Part shown: in pieces, positions 20,591 through 29,597 of the stretch
How the letters are laid out: each line of letters begins with the position of its first letter
Numbering within the stretch: the stretch's first letter is position 1
From: Clostridia bacterium
GTDB taxonomy: Bacteria; Bacillota; Clostridia; Oscillospirales; CAG-272
Direction of reading: 5' to 3'
Length of the DNA: 29,597 bases
NCBI GenBank assembly: GCA_900753295.1
Contig: CAADYQ010000135.1
Coordinates: forward strand, 1 to 29,597
Notes under the pieces: generated by a model
The model's input: the letters and a program-made list of their open reading frames with translations, nothing else
The model's database searches: none
Told to the model about the DNA's origin: nothing
Made by a program: the position numbers and the translations under genes

Positions 20591-22873
20591 ATGAAGGGAG
20601 AAAAGATCAGGATCAGCACAAAGCTCGTTGTGCGCTCATATATCCTCTTTGCCGTTATCATCATCGCGTTCGTTCTGCTTGCTTTAAGGATATTTACGAT
20701 ACAGACGGTCAATTTCGACTATTATCAGCAAAAGGTGATAAACCAGCTCACCACCGAGTCTACGGTATACTCGAACCGCGGCGTGATATACGGCGCCGAC
20801 GGTGTAAAGCTTGCCGCAAACATTTCAGCATACCGCATATTCATCGCGCCGTCCAATATACGCGCAGCGGTTGCCGAATCCACCGGTGAGGATGCAAAAA
20901 ACTATGACGATATCATTTCGCGCGGTCTTTCCGAGATTCTCGGCGAGAAATACGGCATAACCTACGATACCGTGGCGGAGATGATAGAAAAGAAAAAGGG
21001 TAGTCTTGATGCCACTGTCGTGCGGCTTGCCGACGGCGACAGCGCCGACCTTGTGCTTGATTTCGTTTCAAAAAACGGACTTGAGGACATGGTGCTCGTT
21101 GAGGCTTCAAGCAAGCGCTACTACCCGTACGGAAACGTTGCCTCTCATGTTCTCGGGTTTACCGGGACCGACGGCACCGGACTTTACGGTCTTGAATACC
21201 AGTACAACACACAGCTTGCGGGCACGCCCGGCAGATATATCACCGCGCGTGATTCATACGGCAGGGAATTGCCCTTTGAATACAAAAGCGTGATAGATGC
21301 CGTTGACGGCTACGATGTACACACAACGATAGACCTCAAGATACAGATGATACTTGAGGAACAGCTCCGTGCGACATTTGAGGAATGCCAGCCGGAATGC
21401 GGCGCCGCCGGCGTTGTGATGAACGTCAAGACCGGCGCGGTGCTCGCGATGGGCGTTTATCCCGATTTTGACTGCAACGATCCGCGAACGCTCGACGATT
21501 ACTACGAGGGACTTCTTGAGGCTTCGGGATATACGGAGGGCAGCGCTGAATACAATACGCTCAAAAAAGAGCTTCAGATGAAAATGTGGTCGAACAAGGT
21601 GCTTACCGATCCGTATATGCCCGGTTCGACATTCAAAATAATCACAACGTCGGTCACACTTGAAGAAAATGCCGCAAAGGTGGACGAAAAGTTCTATTGC
21701 GCAGGCTATCTTCAGGTGGCAAACCGCAAAATACATTGCTATCATGTGAGCGGTCACGGCAGTCTGACACTCGGCGAGGGACTTCAGAAGTCCTGCAACC
21801 CGGTAATGATGACGGTCGGAATGCGCATAGGACAGGAGAAGTTTTATAATTATTTCCGTCAGTTCGGATATCTCGGTAAAACGGGGATCGATCTTCCCGG
21901 CGAGGGCGACACTACATTCTGGGACGAGGATAAATTCGGCATCGTTGACCTTGCCGTCGCATCCTTTGGTCAGAACTTCCGCATATCAATGATAAACCAC
22001 ATCACGGCGCTGTCCGCAGTTGCCAACAACGGCGAGCTGCTGACGCCTTACGTGGTGGATAAGCTCACCGACAGCGACGGGAACGTTGTGTGGAAGCACA
22101 AGACCGAGACCCGCCGCCAGGTGATAAGCACTACCGTTTCAAAAACGGTATCCGATATACTTGAACGCGGCGTTTCGGGCGACGGTGGCGCCAAGAACTG
22201 CTATATTCCCGGATACAAGATAGCCGCCAAAACCGGCACCTCCGAAAAGATAGGAGATGCCGACAAGAATGCCCGTATAGGCTCGTGCGTTGCGTATGCC
22301 CCCGCCGACGATCCCGAAATAGCGATACTCATCGTGGTTGACGACCCCAAGGTGGGCACGCGCTTCGGATCTATGATAGCGGCTCCGTATATAGCGAACT
22401 GCCTGGCGGAGATGCTCCCGTATCTCGGCTATGAGCCGCAGTATACCGCCGAGGAAGCGGCGGCGCTCGACGTCACCGTGGGCGAGTACCGCGGACGCAG
22501 CCCCGCTGTCACACGCAATATGATAAAGGAACTCGGCGTCGAGTGCATCATGATAGGCGACGGCGACCGCGTGACGGCGCAGGTGCCCTCGGCGGGTGCG
22601 GTGCTGTCCAAGCAGAACGGCAAAATAATCATTTACCTCGGCGACAGCGCTCCGGAGGCGGATGTAAAGGTGCCGAATGTGTCAAAGTTGTCCGCGGCGG
22701 CGGCGAATAAGCTGATAACCGACGCGGGACTTAATATAAAAATCGAAGGAAGCAAGAGCCATGCTCTTGGCGGTGAGGCGCTCGTTGTATCGCAGTATCC
22801 CGCTGCCGGCGAAAGCGTGGCGCGCGGAAGTGTGGTGACGATAACGGTCAGATTCACCGATGGTGAGGACTGA
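20591..22873 (+). CDS. ftsI: class B penicillin-binding protein with two PASTA domains (FtsI/SpoVD type)
   Basis: A 760-residue septal transpeptidase that crosslinks peptidoglycan. Membrane anchor at about 13-37; dimerisation domain near 55-240; transpeptidase domain with SxxK in PGSTFK (Ser346, Lys349), SxN as SCN (401-403) and KTG (547-549, AAKTGTSEK). Two PASTA modules follow, about 626-688 and 691-757 (KVPNVSKLSAAAANKLITDAGL). One PASTA is usual in SpoVD and two in PBP2x, so vegetative division is as likely as sporulation. It is the only class B enzyme in the cluster. GAGGAGG lies very close to the ATG. The partner glycan polymerase is probably the SEDS protein at 27093. Confidence 0.94.
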   Translation: MKGEKIRISTKLVVRSYILFAVIIIAFVLLALRIFTIQTVNFDYYQQKVINQLTTESTVYSNRGVIYGADGVKLAANISAYRIFIAPSNIRAAVAESTGEDAKNYDDIISRGLSEILGEKYGITYDTVAEMIEKKKGSLDATVVRLADGDSADLVLDFVSKNGLEDMVLVEASSKRYYPYGNVASHVLGFTGTDGTGLYGLEYQYNTQLAGTPGRYITARDSYGRELPFEYKSVIDAVDGYDVHTTIDLKIQMILEEQLRATFEECQPECGAAGVVMNVKTGAVLAMGVYPDFDCNDPRTLDDYYEGLLEASGYTEGSAEYNTLKKELQMKMWSNKVLTDPYMPGSTFKIITTSVTLEENAAKVDEKFYCAGYLQVANRKIHCYHVSGHGSLTLGEGLQKSCNPVMMTVGMRIGQEKFYNYFRQFGYLGKTGIDLPGEGDTTFWDEDKFGIVDLAVASFGQNFRISMINHITALSAVANNGELLTPYVVDKLTDSDGNVVWKHKTETRRQVISTTVSKTVSDILERGVSGDGGAKNCYIPGYKIAAKTGTSEKIGDADKNARIGSCVAYAPADDPEIAILIVVDDPKVGTRFGSMIAAPYIANCLAEMLPYLGYEPQYTAEEAAALDVTVGEYRGRSPAVTRNMIKELGVECIMIGDGDRVTAQVPSAGAVLSKQNGKIIIYLGDSAPEADVKVPNVSKLSAAAANKLITDAGLNIKIEGSKSHALGGEALVVSQYPAAGESVARGSVVTITVRFTDGED

Positions 22874-22945
22874 CGAAAAATAAAAAAACGGCAGCGCGGG
22901 ACGTACCCGGCAGGATGTATAACGATATCTTGACCGGAGGCTCCC

Positions 22946-24583
22946 ATGAATCTTTCAAAGCTGCTTTCCGACGCCGGGTTCGAATACCGGGCGGTCGGCA
23001 GTACGGATATTGAGATATCCGAAATAGTATCCGATTCCCGCAGGGTATGCGATAATTGTTTGTTTTTGTGCATTCGGGGCATTAAGAACGACTCACACCG
23101 CTACATCGGCGAGGTCTGCGCCCATGGCGCGGCGGCGCTGGTCGTGGAGGAAGGTCATGCGGCGGAAGCCGTGCATCCTCCTGCGGGGATAACGATAATA
23201 TACACCAAAGATACCAGATCGGCGCTGGCGCGCCTATGGTACGCCCGGTATGAGCTGGCGGCGGCAGGCATGCGCATTGTCGCCGTGACCGGGACGAACG
23301 GAAAAACTACCGTGAGCTATATGCTGCGCTCGATATTCGGCGCGGCGATGCACCGTTGCGGTCTTATAGGGACCGTGCGGTGCGAAACACCGCTCCGCGT
23401 GCTCGACACACGCGGCGATCCGGACTTTCGTCCGGATGACGGGAACGCAAATATGACGACACCCGACCCCGGTCAGCTTTACCGTATGCTTGCGGCAATG
23501 CGTGACGACGGGGCGGAATACGTGTTTATTGAGGCGACCTCACACGCTCTGGCGCTCGGTAAGCTGGCTCCGCTGCGGTTTGCGGCGGCGGTCATCACCA
23601 ATCTCACGCCCGAGCATCTGGATTTTCACGGCGACATGGAAAACTACTTTCTCGCTAAGGCGTCGATACTGCATCAGTCGGATGCGGCTGTCATAAACGC
23701 CGACGACAGGTGGGGAGGAAGCTTTCTGGATTATGCCGTGAGCCATGATTGCCCGTGCGCGGACAGGATCATCCTGTGCAGCGCAGGGCACGCGACGGTG
23801 AGCGACGCGGTGTGCGAACGCTTTACCGCCGAGAACATCCGCGCCTCGGACGGCGAGGGCGTGTCATACACGCTCGTTTCGCCGCGCGAGATAAGGACCA
23901 TACGCTGTCCCACGCCGGGTTCATTCACAGTGATGAATTCGCTTGAGGCGGCGGCGTGCGCCATGACGTTGGGCGTCAGCGGCGGCTTTGTTGCCGATGC
24001 GCTTGCGGCATCGGCTGGCACTCCGGGCAGACTTGAACGCGTGCGCCTCGGCGCGGGATTTCCCGCATCGGTCTTCATTGATTACGCACACACGCCGGAT
24101 GCACTTGAAAATCTTCTGCGCACGGCGCGCGGCATGATAGATGCCCGCAACGCCTGCCGCGGCAGGCAGGAGGGCAGAGTGATACTTCTTTTCGGTTGCG
24201 GCGGCGACCGCGACCGCAAAAAACGTCCCGCAATGGGACGTATAGCCTCCAGGCTGGCGGATCACACGGTGATAACCTCCGATAATTCAAGATCGGAAAA
24301 GCCGGAGGCAATAATAAACGAGATAATGAGCGGCTTTGACCCATCGGCTCCGCATACGGTGGAGCCGGACCGCCGCCGCGCGATATTCCGCGCCATCGGA
24401 ATGGCGCAGGCGGGAGATGTTATCCTGCTTGCGGGCAAGGGTCATGAGCAGTATGAGATAGACGCCTCGGGAAGGCATGAATTCAGTGAGGCGGACACGG
24501 TCCGCGATGCCGTGCGTATATGGCAGGGCGAGGACGGAAAAAGGTCAGGTACCGACAATGAAGATAAAAATAAATGTAGATAA
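22946..24583 (+). CDS. murE: UDP-MurNAc-tripeptide synthetase MurE (probably meso-diaminopimelate-adding)
   Basis: A 545-residue cytosolic ATP-dependent ligase that adds the third amino acid to UDP-MurNAc-L-Ala-D-Glu. Visible motifs: GTNGKTT (116-122, ATP), EATSHALALGKL, NLTPEHLDFHGDMENYF (carbamoylated Lys region follows), DYAHTPDALENLL and FGCGGDRDRKKRPAMG. The amino-acid-recognition loop reads DNSR (446-449, bases 24281-24292) rather than the DNPR of diaminopimelate enzymes; the key Arg is kept, so diaminopimelate is still the likely substrate. It is longer than the usual 490 or so residues, with a charged C-terminal tail. The end overlaps murF by 26 nt. Confidence 0.94.
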   Translation: MNLSKLLSDAGFEYRAVGSTDIEISEIVSDSRRVCDNCLFLCIRGIKNDSHRYIGEVCAHGAAALVVEEGHAAEAVHPPAGITIIYTKDTRSALARLWYARYELAAAGMRIVAVTGTNGKTTVSYMLRSIFGAAMHRCGLIGTVRCETPLRVLDTRGDPDFRPDDGNANMTTPDPGQLYRMLAAMRDDGAEYVFIEATSHALALGKLAPLRFAAAVITNLTPEHLDFHGDMENYFLAKASILHQSDAAVINADDRWGGSFLDYAVSHDCPCADRIILCSAGHATVSDAVCERFTAENIRASDGEGVSYTLVSPREIRTIRCPTPGSFTVMNSLEAAACAMTLGVSGGFVADALAASAGTPGRLERVRLGAGFPASVFIDYAHTPDALENLLRTARGMIDARNACRGRQEGRVILLFGCGGDRDRKKRPAMGRIASRLADHTVITSDNSRSEKPEAIINEIMSGFDPSAPHTVEPDRRRAIFRAIGMAQAGDVILLAGKGHEQYEIDASGRHEFSEADTVRDAVRIWQGEDGKRSGTDNEDKNKCR

Positions 24584-26036
24584 CGGAAGCATCTCGGCGG
24601 CGCGCGTGGCGTTGCTCGCCGGAGGGCGTCTTGCCGGAGCGGTCGATGCGGCAGACAAAAAAGACATATCCTGCGTGTGTACCGATTCACGTGAGGTTTG
24701 TCCCGGCGCGCTGTTCGTGGCTATTGCGGGCGAACGCACCGACGGTCACAAATATATAGGCGCGGCTGTACTTTCCGGCGCGGCGGCGGTCCTTGTTGAA
24801 AAGGAGCCTGCCGATGTGCGCGACATCCCGATCCCGGTCATCGTTACCGATGCGACGGTCCCCGCGCTTTCACGTATCGCGGCGGGCTTTGCATCCGGGA
24901 TAAAGGCGCGGCGCGTTGCCGTTACGGGTAGCGTGGGCAAGACCACGACAAAGGAATTCATCGCGTCTGTGCTGTCCCAGGGCGGGAGCGTTTACCGCAC
25001 CGAGGGCAACCGTAACAGCGTTATAGGAATGCCACTCACCATGCTGGCGACCCCTCCCGATGCGGAGTATGCGGTGCTTGAAATGGGAATGAGCGGGTTC
25101 GGAGAGATAGAGGCGATGTCGCTTGCGGCACGTCCCGATATCGCGGTGATAACGAATATAGGTTCATCGCACCTTGAATATCTCGGAACACGCGAAAATA
25201 TAGCAAAAGCAAAGCTGGAGATACGCGCGGGTCTTGCGCCGGGCGGTATGCTCCTTCTTAACGGCGACGAGCCCCTGCTCGCCGACGTCGGAAAGACCGA
25301 CAGCCGCGCCGAGTATTTTTCCGCATCTGGAAATACGACAGCGGAGCATTACATCACGGGATTCCGTGACGGCGGCGACGGATGCGAATTCGATATCGTG
25401 TCCCGCGGGTGCGTGATAAAGAATGCAAGGATACCGGTCCACGGCAGGCATAATGCGCAGGCAGCGCTGATAGCAGCCGCTGTCGGGCTTGCGCTCGGAC
25501 TTGACGAAGAAAAAATACGCGCGGGGCTGCTTGCGTTCCGTCCTGCCGATATGAGACAGAACTTCACTACCGCCGGCGGCATCAATATTATCGAGGATTG
25601 CTACAACGCAAGTCCCGAGTCTATGCGCGCGGCGATCGACGTGCTCATCCCCGCGGCGGAGCGCCTCGGCGGTATTCCCGCCGCGGTCCTCGGAGATATG
25701 GGTGAGCTTGGCGCGGATTCGCCCGCCATGCACCGCGAGGTCGGCAGATATTTTGCCGAGCGCGGCGGCGAGCTACTAATAGCTTACGGTCCGCGCTCTG
25801 CCGAGACAGCACGCGGTGCATCCGAGGCAGGACTTTCACCTGAAAAAATAGTAAGGATACCCGATATAGATGCTCCCGACGCGCCCGAGATAGCGGCTGC
25901 GGCAGCAAAGCTGATGCTGGGGAGCAGAGATCTCCTCCTGATAAAGGCGAGCCGTGCCGTAAGAGCGGAAAGGATAGTCGAGGCTCTCGGAAACACGGAT
26001 AAAGAGCAAATCAAAAAAGACGAAGCAAAGGCATAA
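24558..26036 (+). CDS. murF: UDP-MurNAc-tripeptide:D-Ala-D-Ala ligase MurF
   Basis: A 492-residue cytosolic ligase that attaches D-Ala-D-Ala to complete the UDP-MurNAc pentapeptide. Motifs: DSREVCPGALFVAI near the N-terminus, GSVGKTTTKEF (124-134), RTEGNRNSVIGMPLTML, EMGMSGFGEIE, NIGSSHLEYLG and EDCYNASPESMRAAI. The start at 24558 lies inside the end of murE (26-nt overlap), with AGGTCAGG just upstream, consistent with translational coupling. The frame is open to 24477, but those residues are out of family. It ends 5 nt before mraY. Confidence 0.95.
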   Translation: MKIKINVDNGSISAARVALLAGGRLAGAVDAADKKDISCVCTDSREVCPGALFVAIAGERTDGHKYIGAAVLSGAAAVLVEKEPADVRDIPIPVIVTDATVPALSRIAAGFASGIKARRVAVTGSVGKTTTKEFIASVLSQGGSVYRTEGNRNSVIGMPLTMLATPPDAEYAVLEMGMSGFGEIEAMSLAARPDIAVITNIGSSHLEYLGTRENIAKAKLEIRAGLAPGGMLLLNGDEPLLADVGKTDSRAEYFSASGNTTAEHYITGFRDGGDGCEFDIVSRGCVIKNARIPVHGRHNAQAALIAAAVGLALGLDEEKIRAGLLAFRPADMRQNFTTAGGINIIEDCYNASPESMRAAIDVLIPAAERLGGIPAAVLGDMGELGADSPAMHREVGRYFAERGGELLIAYGPRSAETARGASEAGLSPEKIVRIPDIDAPDAPEIAAAAAKLMLGSRDLLLIKASRAVRAERIVEALGNTDKEQIKKDEAKA

Positions 26037-26041
26037 CGACA

Positions 26042-27040
26042 ATGAAAACAAGAATGCTTATTGAATTCTTTTCGGTACTCGCAGCGGTTTTTGTGCTTAC
26101 CGTGCTGATACTGCGTAAGCTCATACCGGCGCTCAAGAGCCGCAAGATCGGTCAGAAGATATATGACATCGGTCCGCGCTGGCACAAGGGCAAGGAGGGA
26201 ACTCCGATAATGGGCGGCGTGGGCTTCATAATCCCGTCCGTTGCGGTGTTCGCGGTGTTTGCGGCGGTCTATGCCGCCTGCGGTCGCGCCGAGGAGCTGA
26301 TCCCCGCCGCGCTGACCTTGGGTCTTGCGGTGCTGAACGGACTTATAGGCTTCTTTGACGACTATACAAAGCTGATAAAAAAGCAGAACGAGGGCTTCCT
26401 CGCATGGCAGAAATTTTCGCTCCAGCTTATCGCGGCGGGGCTTTACCTCTGGGCGATGAGCGCTACGGGATGCATAGATACCACACTTGCCATACCCTTC
26501 AGCGATATAAAGCTCGAGCTTGGCATATGGTACTATGTGGTCGCCATTCTGCTGATAACCGGAATGGTGAACGGCGTCAATCTTACAGACGGCATTGACG
26601 GACTTTCAAGCAGTGTTACGGCGGTAGTGGGCGCGTTTTTCGCGGTAGCCGCGTTTGCTGCGGAAATGCCCGAGCTTTCCGCGCTTGCAGCTACGGTCAT
26701 CGGCGGCACGGTCGGCTTCCTTATGTATAACTTCTATCCTGCCAAGGTGTTTATGGGAGACACCGGATCGCTTTACCTCGGCGGTATGGTGGTCGGAATG
26801 GCATTCATGCTCGGCAGTCCGCTTATAATAATAATCGCGGGCTTTGTCTATATATGCGAGATCGCATCCGATATACTTCAGGTCGGATATTTCAAGCTCA
26901 CTCACGGCAAAAGGCTTTTCAAAATGGCTCCTATACATCACCATTTTGAAAAATGCGGCTGGAGCGAAGTGAAGATAGTTGCGGTGTTCGCAACGGTCGC
27001 CGCGCTGTTCTGCGTTCTTGCGTGGTTCGGTATAAGATAA
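26042..27040 (+). CDS. mraY: phospho-N-acetylmuramoyl-pentapeptide-transferase MraY
   Basis: A 332-residue polytopic membrane enzyme (about 10 helices) that transfers phospho-MurNAc-pentapeptide to undecaprenyl phosphate, making lipid I. Hallmarks: GTPIMGGVGF (53-62), FFDDYTK (104-110, catalytic Asp pair), NLTDGIDGL (180-188), FMGDTGSLYLGG (237-248) and MAPIHHHFEKCGW (295-307). It is 5 nt downstream of murF with AAAGG in the murF end, so it is translated from the same message. murD, which often follows mraY, is absent; an ftsW-type gene comes next after 52 nt. Confidence 0.97.
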   Translation: MKTRMLIEFFSVLAAVFVLTVLILRKLIPALKSRKIGQKIYDIGPRWHKGKEGTPIMGGVGFIIPSVAVFAVFAAVYAACGRAEELIPAALTLGLAVLNGLIGFFDDYTKLIKKQNEGFLAWQKFSLQLIAAGLYLWAMSATGCIDTTLAIPFSDIKLELGIWYYVVAILLITGMVNGVNLTDGIDGLSSSVTAVVGAFFAVAAFAAEMPELSALAATVIGGTVGFLMYNFYPAKVFMGDTGSLYLGGMVVGMAFMLGSPLIIIIAGFVYICEIASDILQVGYFKLTHGKRLFKMAPIHHHFEKCGWSEVKIVAVFATVAALFCVLAWFGIR

Positions 27041-27092
27041 GTAAGATAAGACCGAAGCGGTTTTTCTGATATAAATTCAAGGGGGGATATAT

Positions 27093-28331
27093 ATGAAAGC
27101 GGGTACATCATCACGCGCATCGCGCAGACGCGAGCTGGGCGGGCGCGGGCTTCTCCGTGAATATATCGAAACTCCCGATTACGTAGCCGATTCGGAAAGA
27201 CCGGGCAGACTGTTTGCCCGTGTGCGTCCCGATCCGGTATATCTCGTGCTGTTCCTGATACTGCTCACCGTCGGAACCGTCATGTCCTTCAGCGCAAGCT
27301 CGGCATATGCCGAACGGCAGTATGGAGACAGCTTTCACTTTTTTAAGGAGCATCTGCTCCACATGGCTGTCGGAGCCGTTGCAATGGCGGCAATGCTTTT
27401 CATAACTCCGACCACCATGCGGTATCTGTCCGTCGCGATGTACGGCGCGGTCATCGTGCTTCTTCTTCTCGTGCTTGCAATGGGAGTCGTGGGCGGCGGC
27501 GCACAGCGTTGGATAAATATATTCGGACTTTTCAACTTTCAGCCCTCCGAGGCGGCAAAAACGGCTGTAATTCTTCTTCTTGCGCTGTATATGAGCCGTC
27601 ACGAACGCGAGATCAATTCAAAGGGGCTCAACCGTAACTCGCTGATACACGGCTTTCTCATTCCCGGCGTGATACTGGGCATAATACTTGTGCTCGTAGG
27701 ACTTGAAAAGCACTTCTCGGGCGTCATCATTATCGGAATGATAGGAGCCGCCATGATGTTTTTCGGCGGCACCAATATGCTTTGGTTTTTGTCGGTCGTT
27801 CCCGTGGCGGGCGTCCTCGGCGTCATAATCATGAACACGGAATATGCGCGCAAGAGAATAGATAGCTGGCAGAACCGAGGTGCCGATGCTCTCGGCAGTG
27901 ACTGGCAGTCCACACAGGGACTTTACGCAATAGGAACGGGCGGACTTTTCGGCGTCGGACTGGGACAGTCGAGGCTGAAATACGGTTACGTGTCACAGCC
28001 GCAGAACGACTTTGTTTTCACCATCGTATGCGAGGAGCTTGGCTTCTTCGGTGCGACGGCGATAATGCTTCTTTTCCTTGCGCTCACCGCGCGCGGGTTC
28101 GTGCTCGCGGCGCGTGCATCAGATAAATTCTGTTCACTCGTTATATTCGGACTTTCCTTCAAGCTCGCACTTCAGGTGCTGCTCAACATCGGCGTCGTCA
28201 GCGGCGTACTGCCCAATACGGGTATCGCACTTCCGTATTTCAGCACGGGCGGTACTGCAACGATAATGCAGATGTTTGAGGCGGGCATAGTGCTTGGACT
28301 TTCACAGTTCTGTACGCAGAAGCGGACATGA
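27093..28331 (+). CDS. ftsW: SEDS-family glycan polymerase FtsW (SpoVE-like)
   Basis: A 412-residue SEDS protein with about 10 membrane helices that polymerises lipid II at the septum with its class B PBP partner. Family motifs: FSASSAYAERQYGDSFHFFKEHLLH, RWINIFGLFNFQPSEAAK, YARKRIDSW, QSTQGLYAIGTGGLFGVGLGQSRLKYGYVSQPQNDFVFTIVCEELGF and GVLPNTGIALPYFSTGGT. The N-terminal cytosolic tail before the first helix is about 48 residues and Arg-rich. AAGGGGGG precedes the ATG. FtsW versus SpoVE cannot be separated by eye; position in the dcw cluster and single copy favour the vegetative role. Confidence 0.93.
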   Translation: MKAGTSSRASRRRELGGRGLLREYIETPDYVADSERPGRLFARVRPDPVYLVLFLILLTVGTVMSFSASSAYAERQYGDSFHFFKEHLLHMAVGAVAMAAMLFITPTTMRYLSVAMYGAVIVLLLLVLAMGVVGGGAQRWINIFGLFNFQPSEAAKTAVILLLALYMSRHEREINSKGLNRNSLIHGFLIPGVILGIILVLVGLEKHFSGVIIIGMIGAAMMFFGGTNMLWFLSVVPVAGVLGVIIMNTEYARKRIDSWQNRGADALGSDWQSTQGLYAIGTGGLFGVGLGQSRLKYGYVSQPQNDFVFTIVCEELGFFGATAIMLLFLALTARGFVLAARASDKFCSLVIFGLSFKLALQVLLNIGVVSGVLPNTGIALPYFSTGGTATIMQMFEAGIVLGLSQFCTQKRT

Positions 28332-28369
28332 GGCAACTACCGATCTTATTCTGAAAGGATACGACAAAA

Positions 28370-29500
28370 ATGCGCGTATTGATGACAGGCGGCGGTACAG
28401 GCGGACACGTTAATCCCGCCATCGCCATTGCGGATACAATAAAAGCACACATCCCCACGGCGGAGATCGCCTTTGTGGGAACAAAGCGCGGAATAGAGAA
28501 CAAGCTGGTCCCTGCCGCAGGCTATAAGCTATATCACGTCGATGTCAGAGGCTTCAGACGCTCGCTCTCGCCTGCAAATATCCGCGCGGCATTTTTGGCG
28601 CTGACTTCTCCGATAGCGGCAAAAAAGCTCGTCAGAGAATTCAAGCCGGATGTCGTTGTGGGTACAGGCGGATATGTGAGCTGGCCGCTGATAGTAGCGG
28701 CGTCAAAGCTCGGCGTCCCCTCGGCGGTGCATGAGTCCAATGCCGTTCCGGGGCTTGCGGTGCGCAAACTTGTTCCTTACGTTGACAGGATATTCGTGAA
28801 TTTTGCGGTCACGGGCGAGGCGCTCGGAGCGCCGGAAAAGACAATGCACGTCGGCAGTCCGCTGCGTGCGGATTTCGGTATGATCTCCCGCGCCGACGCA
28901 CGCGCCAAATTGGGGCTTCCTCCCGAATGCCGTAAATATATAGTCTCCTTTGGCGGGAGCCTCGGAGCAGAGCGCGTGAACGGTGCGATGATAGAGCTTA
29001 TGCGGGACTATCTTGCGGCGCATCCCGACATATACTGCACACATGCATGCGGCGCGGGCGGCTATGCCGAGGTACGCACGGCGTTTGAAGAGGCAGGTCT
29101 TGGAAAATACCGCAACCTTGAGCTGGTCGAATATATCTATGATATGCCGGTAAGAATGGCGGCGGCGGACCTTGTGGTGAGCCGCTCGGGCGCCATCACG
29201 CTCTCCGAGCTCGCGTTGGCAAAAAAAGCGGCGCTTCTCATACCTTCGCCGAACGTGACCGACAATCAGCAGTACAAAAACGCAAAGGTGCTTGCGGATG
29301 CCGACGGCGCAGTGTTGATAGAGGAAAAGGACCTCGCCCCCGGACGCATATGCCGCGAGGTCGCGGCGATACTTGACCGCCCGGCGCGTCAGCATGAGCT
29401 TGAAGAAAACATTGCCGCTTTTGCGGTGCCGGATGCCAATGAGATAATTTTCCGTGAGATCGCGGCGCTTGCCGGAAGCGGAGGAGACAAAAAGCAATGA
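28370..29500 (+). CDS. murG: UDP-GlcNAc:lipid I N-acetylglucosaminyltransferase MurG
   Basis: A 376-residue peripheral membrane GT-B glycosyltransferase that makes lipid II on the cytosolic face. Motifs: GGGTGGHVNPA (7-17), GTGGYVSWPL, HESNAVPGLAVRKL, SFGGSLGAERVN and VSRSGAITLSELALAKKAALLIPSPNVTDNQQYKNA, which forms the UDP-GlcNAc site. GAAAGGA lies upstream of the ATG, 38 nt after ftsW. Its last bases overlap the next start codon (ATGA at 29497-29500). Confidence 0.97.
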   Translation: MRVLMTGGGTGGHVNPAIAIADTIKAHIPTAEIAFVGTKRGIENKLVPAAGYKLYHVDVRGFRRSLSPANIRAAFLALTSPIAAKKLVREFKPDVVVGTGGYVSWPLIVAASKLGVPSAVHESNAVPGLAVRKLVPYVDRIFVNFAVTGEALGAPEKTMHVGSPLRADFGMISRADARAKLGLPPECRKYIVSFGGSLGAERVNGAMIELMRDYLAAHPDIYCTHACGAGGYAEVRTAFEEAGLGKYRNLELVEYIYDMPVRMAAADLVVSRSGAITLSELALAKKAALLIPSPNVTDNQQYKNAKVLADADGAVLIEEKDLAPGRICREVAAILDRPARQHELEENIAAFAVPDANEIIFREIAALAGSGGDKKQ

Positions 29501-29597
29501 ATGTGCAAAATACCGGCAGACCGCAAGGTGCGGTCCCCGTGACAGCCGGGGCAACGCCGGGCGCGGCGCGTCCGGCGGTACGGCGTGTACCGGGCGA
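29497..29597 (+). CDS. start of the next dcw gene, possibly ftsQ/divIB (partial, C-terminus outside window)
   Basis: ATG at 29497 overlaps the murG stop by 4 nt and has GGAGGA about 11 nt upstream. The 33 visible residues (beginning MNVQNTGRPQGAVPVT) are rich in Gly, Ala, Pro and Arg, like the disordered cytosolic tail that precedes the membrane helix in DivIB/FtsQ proteins. The identity is inferred only from position after murG and from composition. The alternative ATG at 29501 meets a stop after 13 codons. Confidence 0.6.
   Translation, partial: MNVQNTGRPQGAVPVTAGATPGAARPAVRRVPG

Overview
The window looks like chromosomal DNA of a GC-rich, monoderm Clostridia bacterium, probably a gut Oscillospirales-type lineage. 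The reasons are AAGGAGG-like ribosome sites, sigma-A promoters with 17-bp spacers, abundant lipoprotein signals, a YtrB-type ABC ATPase, a DUF421/DUF4363 pair and a Firmicutes-style division and cell-wall (dcw) cluster. The lineage is inference. No rRNA, tRNA, CRISPR array, transposase or phage gene was seen.

Region 1 (1-2340): a partial ABC ATPase (-), a DUF2752 membrane protein (-) and a divergent secreted SGNH/GDSL hydrolase (+) with a Thr/Glu/Pro-rich stalk and a C-terminal Cys-containing anchor-like tail. The ABC and SGNH promoters share an almost identical 19-nt core inside inverted repeats. A perfect 20-bp palindrome closes the region.

Region 2 (2339-12000): sugar or glycoside metabolism. 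A leftward four-gene operon (two TIM-barrel sugar isomerase/epimerases, a Gfo/Idh/MocA dehydrogenase, a solute-binding lipoprotein) runs from a consensus promoter at 6811-6839. Rightward genes from divergent and internal promoters encode a PHP phosphoesterase, a metallo-beta-lactamase-fold hydrolase, a ThuA-domain protein and an HSL-type esterase. An organophosphate-antiporter-like MFS carrier faces them. The solute-binding gene is interrupted by an in-frame TGA, with 41 further sensible codons after it.

Region 3 (12000-17700): a lipoprotein with a duplicated alpha-glucuronidase-N-like module fused to an endonuclease/exonuclease/phosphatase domain (+), then DUF4363, DUF421 and a large membrane-bound M48 metalloprotease (all -).

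Region 4 (17700-29597): the dcw cluster, mraZ-rsmH-ftsL-like-class B PBP-murE-murF-mraY-ftsW-murG-(next gene cut by the window end, probably ftsQ). It has a sigma-A promoter, 10-bp-phased GTGG repeats expected to bind MraZ, and a 258-nt structured leader. murD is not between mraY and ftsW, where it usually lies. The genes take the UDP-MurNAc-peptide from the third amino acid to lipid II and then to septal polymerisation and crosslinking.

The most unusual signal is a pair of about 180-205-nt intergenic elements (10513-10694 and 13941-14144). Each has four helical modules in the same order, a 30-nt identical core, and stems that differ in sequence but keep their pairing. Both sit between convergent genes. 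This looks like a dispersed structured RNA or palindromic repeat family.
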